Of a stretch of 7,480 bases of DNA, positions 5,574 to 7,480 are shown in pieces; positions within the stretch are counted from its first letter, which is position 1, and every line of letters starts with the position of its first letter. Source of the DNA: Streptomyces lilacinus (GTDB lineage Bacteria > Actinomycetota > Actinomycetes > Streptomycetales > Streptomycetaceae). The notes under the pieces are model-generated. The model saw only the letters and a list, made by a program, of their open reading frames with translations, did no database searches and had not been told where the DNA came from. A program made the translations under genes and the position numbers. Location: assembly GCA_000715685.1 (NCBI GenBank), contig KL569388.1, positions 4,196 to 11,675 on the forward strand, read 5' to 3'.

Positions 5574-7480
5574 CCGGCCTTCAGGAGAGCCTGGCCGCGC
5601 TGTCCCCCGAGAAGCGCGCCCTGTTCGACAAGCTCATGCGGGAGCGGGGGCTCGCGGAGACCACCTTCCCCCTCTCCGTGACGCAGCAGGGCATCTGGTT
5701 CCTCGACCAGCTCCGCCCCGGCAACCCCGCCTACGTCGTCACCGCAGCGCTGCGCATGCGCGGCCCGCTCGACGCCGACGTGCTGCGCGACGCCCTCAAC
5801 GAGATCGTGCGCCGGCACGAGGCCCTGCGCACCACGTTCCCGCTGCGCGACGGCAAGCCCGTCCAACTCGTCAGCCCCGCGCTCACCCTCGAGGTGCCCG
5901 TCACCGACCTCGAGCGGGAACGACCGGGCGAGGAGGAGACCGCGCGCCTGATCACCGAGACGCTCGCCGAGCCCTTCGACCTCGCCACCGGCCCGCTGCT
6001 GCGCTTCCGCCTGCTGCGGCTGGGGCCCGACCACCACGTCCTCGCGCTGGCCATGCACCACCTGATCTCCGACGGCTGGTCGGTGGGCGTCCTCGTCTCC
6101 GAACTCTCCGCCCTCTACGCGGCGTTCGGTGCCGGGCGCCCCTCGCCGCTGCCCGACCTCGCCGTCCAGTACGGCGACTTCGCGACCTGGCAGCGCCGGC
6201 GCACCGCCCGGGACGACGCCGAGGCCCTCGCCCACTGGCGGAGCCACCTGGCCGGGGCGCCCACGGCCCTGGAACTGGCGACGGACCGACCCCGGCCCGC
6301 CGTCCAGGGCTTCAACGGCGCCTCCGTCCCCTTCGAGCTGCCCGAGCCGCTGATGAGCGCCCTGGTCGCCGTCGGCAAGCGGCACCGCGCGACCCCGTAC
6401 ATGGCGCTGCTGGCGGTCCTCCAGGTCCTGCTGCACCGGTACACGGGCCAGGACGACGTGATCGTGGGCGTGCCCACGGCCGGCCGGGAACGGGCCGAGG
6501 TCGAGCCGCTGATCGGGTTCTTCGTCAACACCCTGCCGGTCCGCACCCGCCTGGCCGGCGACCCCGGCTTCGGCGAGGTCCTCGAGCGCGTGCGCCGCTC
6601 CTGCCTGGGCGCCTACGCCCACCAGACCGTCCCCTTCGAGCGGATCGTCGAGGAACTGCGGCCCGCCCGCGACCTCAGCCGGCCGCCCGTCTTCCAGATC
6701 GGCCTGACCTACCAGAGCGACCCGCTGCCCGCCCTGGACATGGCCGGGGTGGAGATCGAGCGCGTGCCGCTCGTCAGCCAGGGGGCCCGCTTCGACCTGG
6801 AGCTGCAGCTCTTCGACGACGCCGGCCGGGTCACCGGCTGGTTCGAGTACGACCGGGACCTGTTCGACGAGGCCACCATGGCCCGCATGGCGCGCCACCT
6901 CCGGCGCCTGGTGGAGCTGGTCGTCGCCGACCAGGACACCCCCGTCGACCGGCTGGAGCTGCTCGACGACGCCGAGCGCCGGCGCGTCCTCGTCGAGGCC
7001 AACGACACCGCCCGCGACTGGCCCGACCACGGCCTGATCCACGAGTGCTTCGAGGAGCGCGCCCGGCTCGCCCCGGACGCCGAGGCCGTGCGCTTCGAGG
7101 GCGCGTCACTGACGTACGGGGAGCTGAACGCCCGCGCCAACCGACTCGCCCACCGGCTGCGCCGCCTGGGCGTCGGCCGCGACGTGCTCGTCGGCGTGGC
7201 CATGGAGCGCTCCCTCGAGCTCGTGGTGAGCCTGCTGGCCGTCCTCAAGGCCGGCGGCGCCTACGTGCCGATGGACCCCGGCTACCCGCGCGCCCGGCTC
7301 GCGTACATGCTCGAGGACGCGCAGGCGCCGGTGCTCCTGACCCAACGTCATGTGCTCGAGCAGCTGCCGCCGTTCGCGGCGGAGGCGCTGTGCGTGGAGG
7401 AGCTCGCCGAGGAGCTGACGGGGGAGTCCGCCGAGAACCCGGGCGCGGACGTGGCCGGGGACGACCTGGCGTACGTCATC
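5570..7480 (+). CDS. Non-ribosomal peptide synthetase, N-terminal part (C domain and start of A domain), truncated by window
   Basis: The gene starts with GTG overlapping the PKS stop by 4 bases and runs off the window; 637 residues are visible. After a short helical leader (residues about 3-28, including LSPEKRALFDKLMRERG) comes a complete condensation domain (about 33-455). Its motifs are TQQGIWFLDQL, RRHEALRTTF, HHLISDGWS with catalytic His164, YGDFATWQ, IGFFVNTLPVR and HQTVPFERI. A linker leads to an adenylation domain with LTYGELNARANRLAHRL (514-530) and VLKAGGAYVPMDP (558-570). The reading stops at DDLAYVI, right before the A3 P-loop-like motif, so no specificity-code residue is visible. 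The protein should amidate an amino acid with the polyketide chain from the preceding ACP. It is the third protein in the visible order, and its later domains are unknown. Confidence 0.96.
   Translation, partial: MTGLQESLAALSPEKRALFDKLMRERGLAETTFPLSVTQQGIWFLDQLRPGNPAYVVTAALRMRGPLDADVLRDALNEIVRRHEALRTTFPLRDGKPVQLVSPALTLEVPVTDLERERPGEEETARLITETLAEPFDLATGPLLRFRLLRLGPDHHVLALAMHHLISDGWSVGVLVSELSALYAAFGAGRPSPLPDLAVQYGDFATWQRRRTARDDAEALAHWRSHLAGAPTALELATDRPRPAVQGFNGASVPFELPEPLMSALVAVGKRHRATPYMALLAVLQVLLHRYTGQDDVIVGVPTAGRERAEVEPLIGFFVNTLPVRTRLAGDPGFGEVLERVRRSCLGAYAHQTVPFERIVEELRPARDLSRPPVFQIGLTYQSDPLPALDMAGVEIERVPLVSQGARFDLELQLFDDAGRVTGWFEYDRDLFDEATMARMARHLRRLVELVVADQDTPVDRLELLDDAERRRVLVEANDTARDWPDHGLIHECFEERARLAPDAEAVRFEGASLTYGELNARANRLAHRLRRLGVGRDVLVGVAMERSLELVVSLLAVLKAGGAYVPMDPGYPRARLAYMLEDAQAPVLLTQRHVLEQLPPFAAEALCVEELAEELTGESAENPGADVAGDDLAYVI
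5666..6934 (+). other. Condensation (C) domain at a PKS-NRPS junction
   Basis: Seven core motifs can be seen in order: C1 at residues 36-48, C2 at 81-90, C3 at 162-172 (His163, His164, Asp168, Gly169), C4 at 201-209, C5 at 315-325, C6 at 351-363 and C7 near 368-380. The HHxxxDG motif is intact, so it should be catalytic. Motif wording (no dual or heterocyclization signature; His-His rather than Asp in C3) fits an ordinary condensing domain. Its place directly after a PKS ACP implies a polyketide donor. Subtype (LCL-like, starter-like or hybrid) needs a tree. Confidence 0.95.
7031..7480 (+). other. Adenylation (A) domain, N-terminal part only
   Basis: About 150 residues of an amino-acid-activating domain are visible. 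The A1 motif LTYGEL (514-519) and the A2 motif LKAGGAYVPMD (559-569) are clear, followed by YPRARLAYMLEDAQAPVLLT. The A2 motif has Met where Leu or Ile is usual, a mild change. The window ends before A3-A10, so substrate and activity cannot be judged. Confidence 0.94.

Noticed and set aside
6129..6353. A 74-residue + strand open frame inside the NRPS
   Set aside because: It is an out-of-frame shadow of the C domain, rich in Pro, Ser, Arg and Thr, with no ribosome site or domain evidence.
5501..7042. A 513-residue open frame on the - strand, antisense to the NRPS
   Set aside because: Same composition effect. It spans the well-supported C domain and has a repetitive Gly/Val/Gln/Glu-rich translation with no family resemblance.
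1..7480. Promoters, terminators, RNA genes, insertion sequences, CRISPR arrays or attachment sites
   Set aside because: The window is coding almost end to end. I saw no inverted repeat followed by T-rich sequence, no transposase reading frame and no regularly spaced repeats. GC-rich hairpins are everywhere by composition and carry no weight.

Overview
This window is an internal slice of a modular type I polyketide synthase (PKS) / non-ribosomal peptide synthetase (NRPS) gene cluster. Everything real is on the + strand. The DNA is very GC-rich (the first 60 bases are about 78% GC by hand count), and codons end almost always in C or G. One gene starts with GTG, and genes abut or overlap by a few bases. 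This points to a high-GC actinomycete, most likely Streptomyces or a relative. A myxobacterium cannot be excluded, because several protein signatures (docking helices, ketosynthase N-terminus, ketoreductase loop) look like myxobacterial or cyanobacterial assembly lines.

Layout. (1) Bases 1-805 are the 3' end of a PKS gene: the end of a ketoreductase (KR) with its catalytic Tyr and Asn, an acyl carrier protein (ACP), an Ala/Pro linker and a C-terminal docking segment. (2) Bases 807-5573 are a complete single-module PKS of 1588 residues: N-terminal docking helix, ketosynthase (KS), acyltransferase (AT), KR and ACP. It has no dehydratase or enoylreductase. (3) Bases 5570-7480 are the 5' part (637 residues) of an NRPS: a complete condensation (C) domain and the start of an adenylation (A) domain. 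The window cuts it just before the A3 nucleotide-binding motif, so the amino acid cannot be predicted.

How they work together. The upstream PKS passes its chain from its ACP to the KS of the second protein through a matched pair of helical docking segments. The second PKS adds one extender unit and reduces the beta-keto group to a hydroxyl. The NRPS C domain then joins this beta-hydroxyacyl chain to an amino acid as an amide. Gene order equals assembly order. The genes are spaced for translational coupling (1-base gap, then a 4-base GTGA overlap), so one operon is very likely. I see no promoter, terminator, RNA gene, mobile element or CRISPR array, and no gene-free stretch over 300 bases.

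This is a recognisable class of system rather than a new one. The points worth a second look are the acyltransferase (TSSH where HAFH or YASH is expected, with GHSFG at the nucleophile), the cyanobacterial/myxobacterial-style docking pair in an actinomycete-like gene, a KR without either usual stereochemistry marker, and a PKS-to-NRPS junction with no recognisable docking pair. I cannot name the product.
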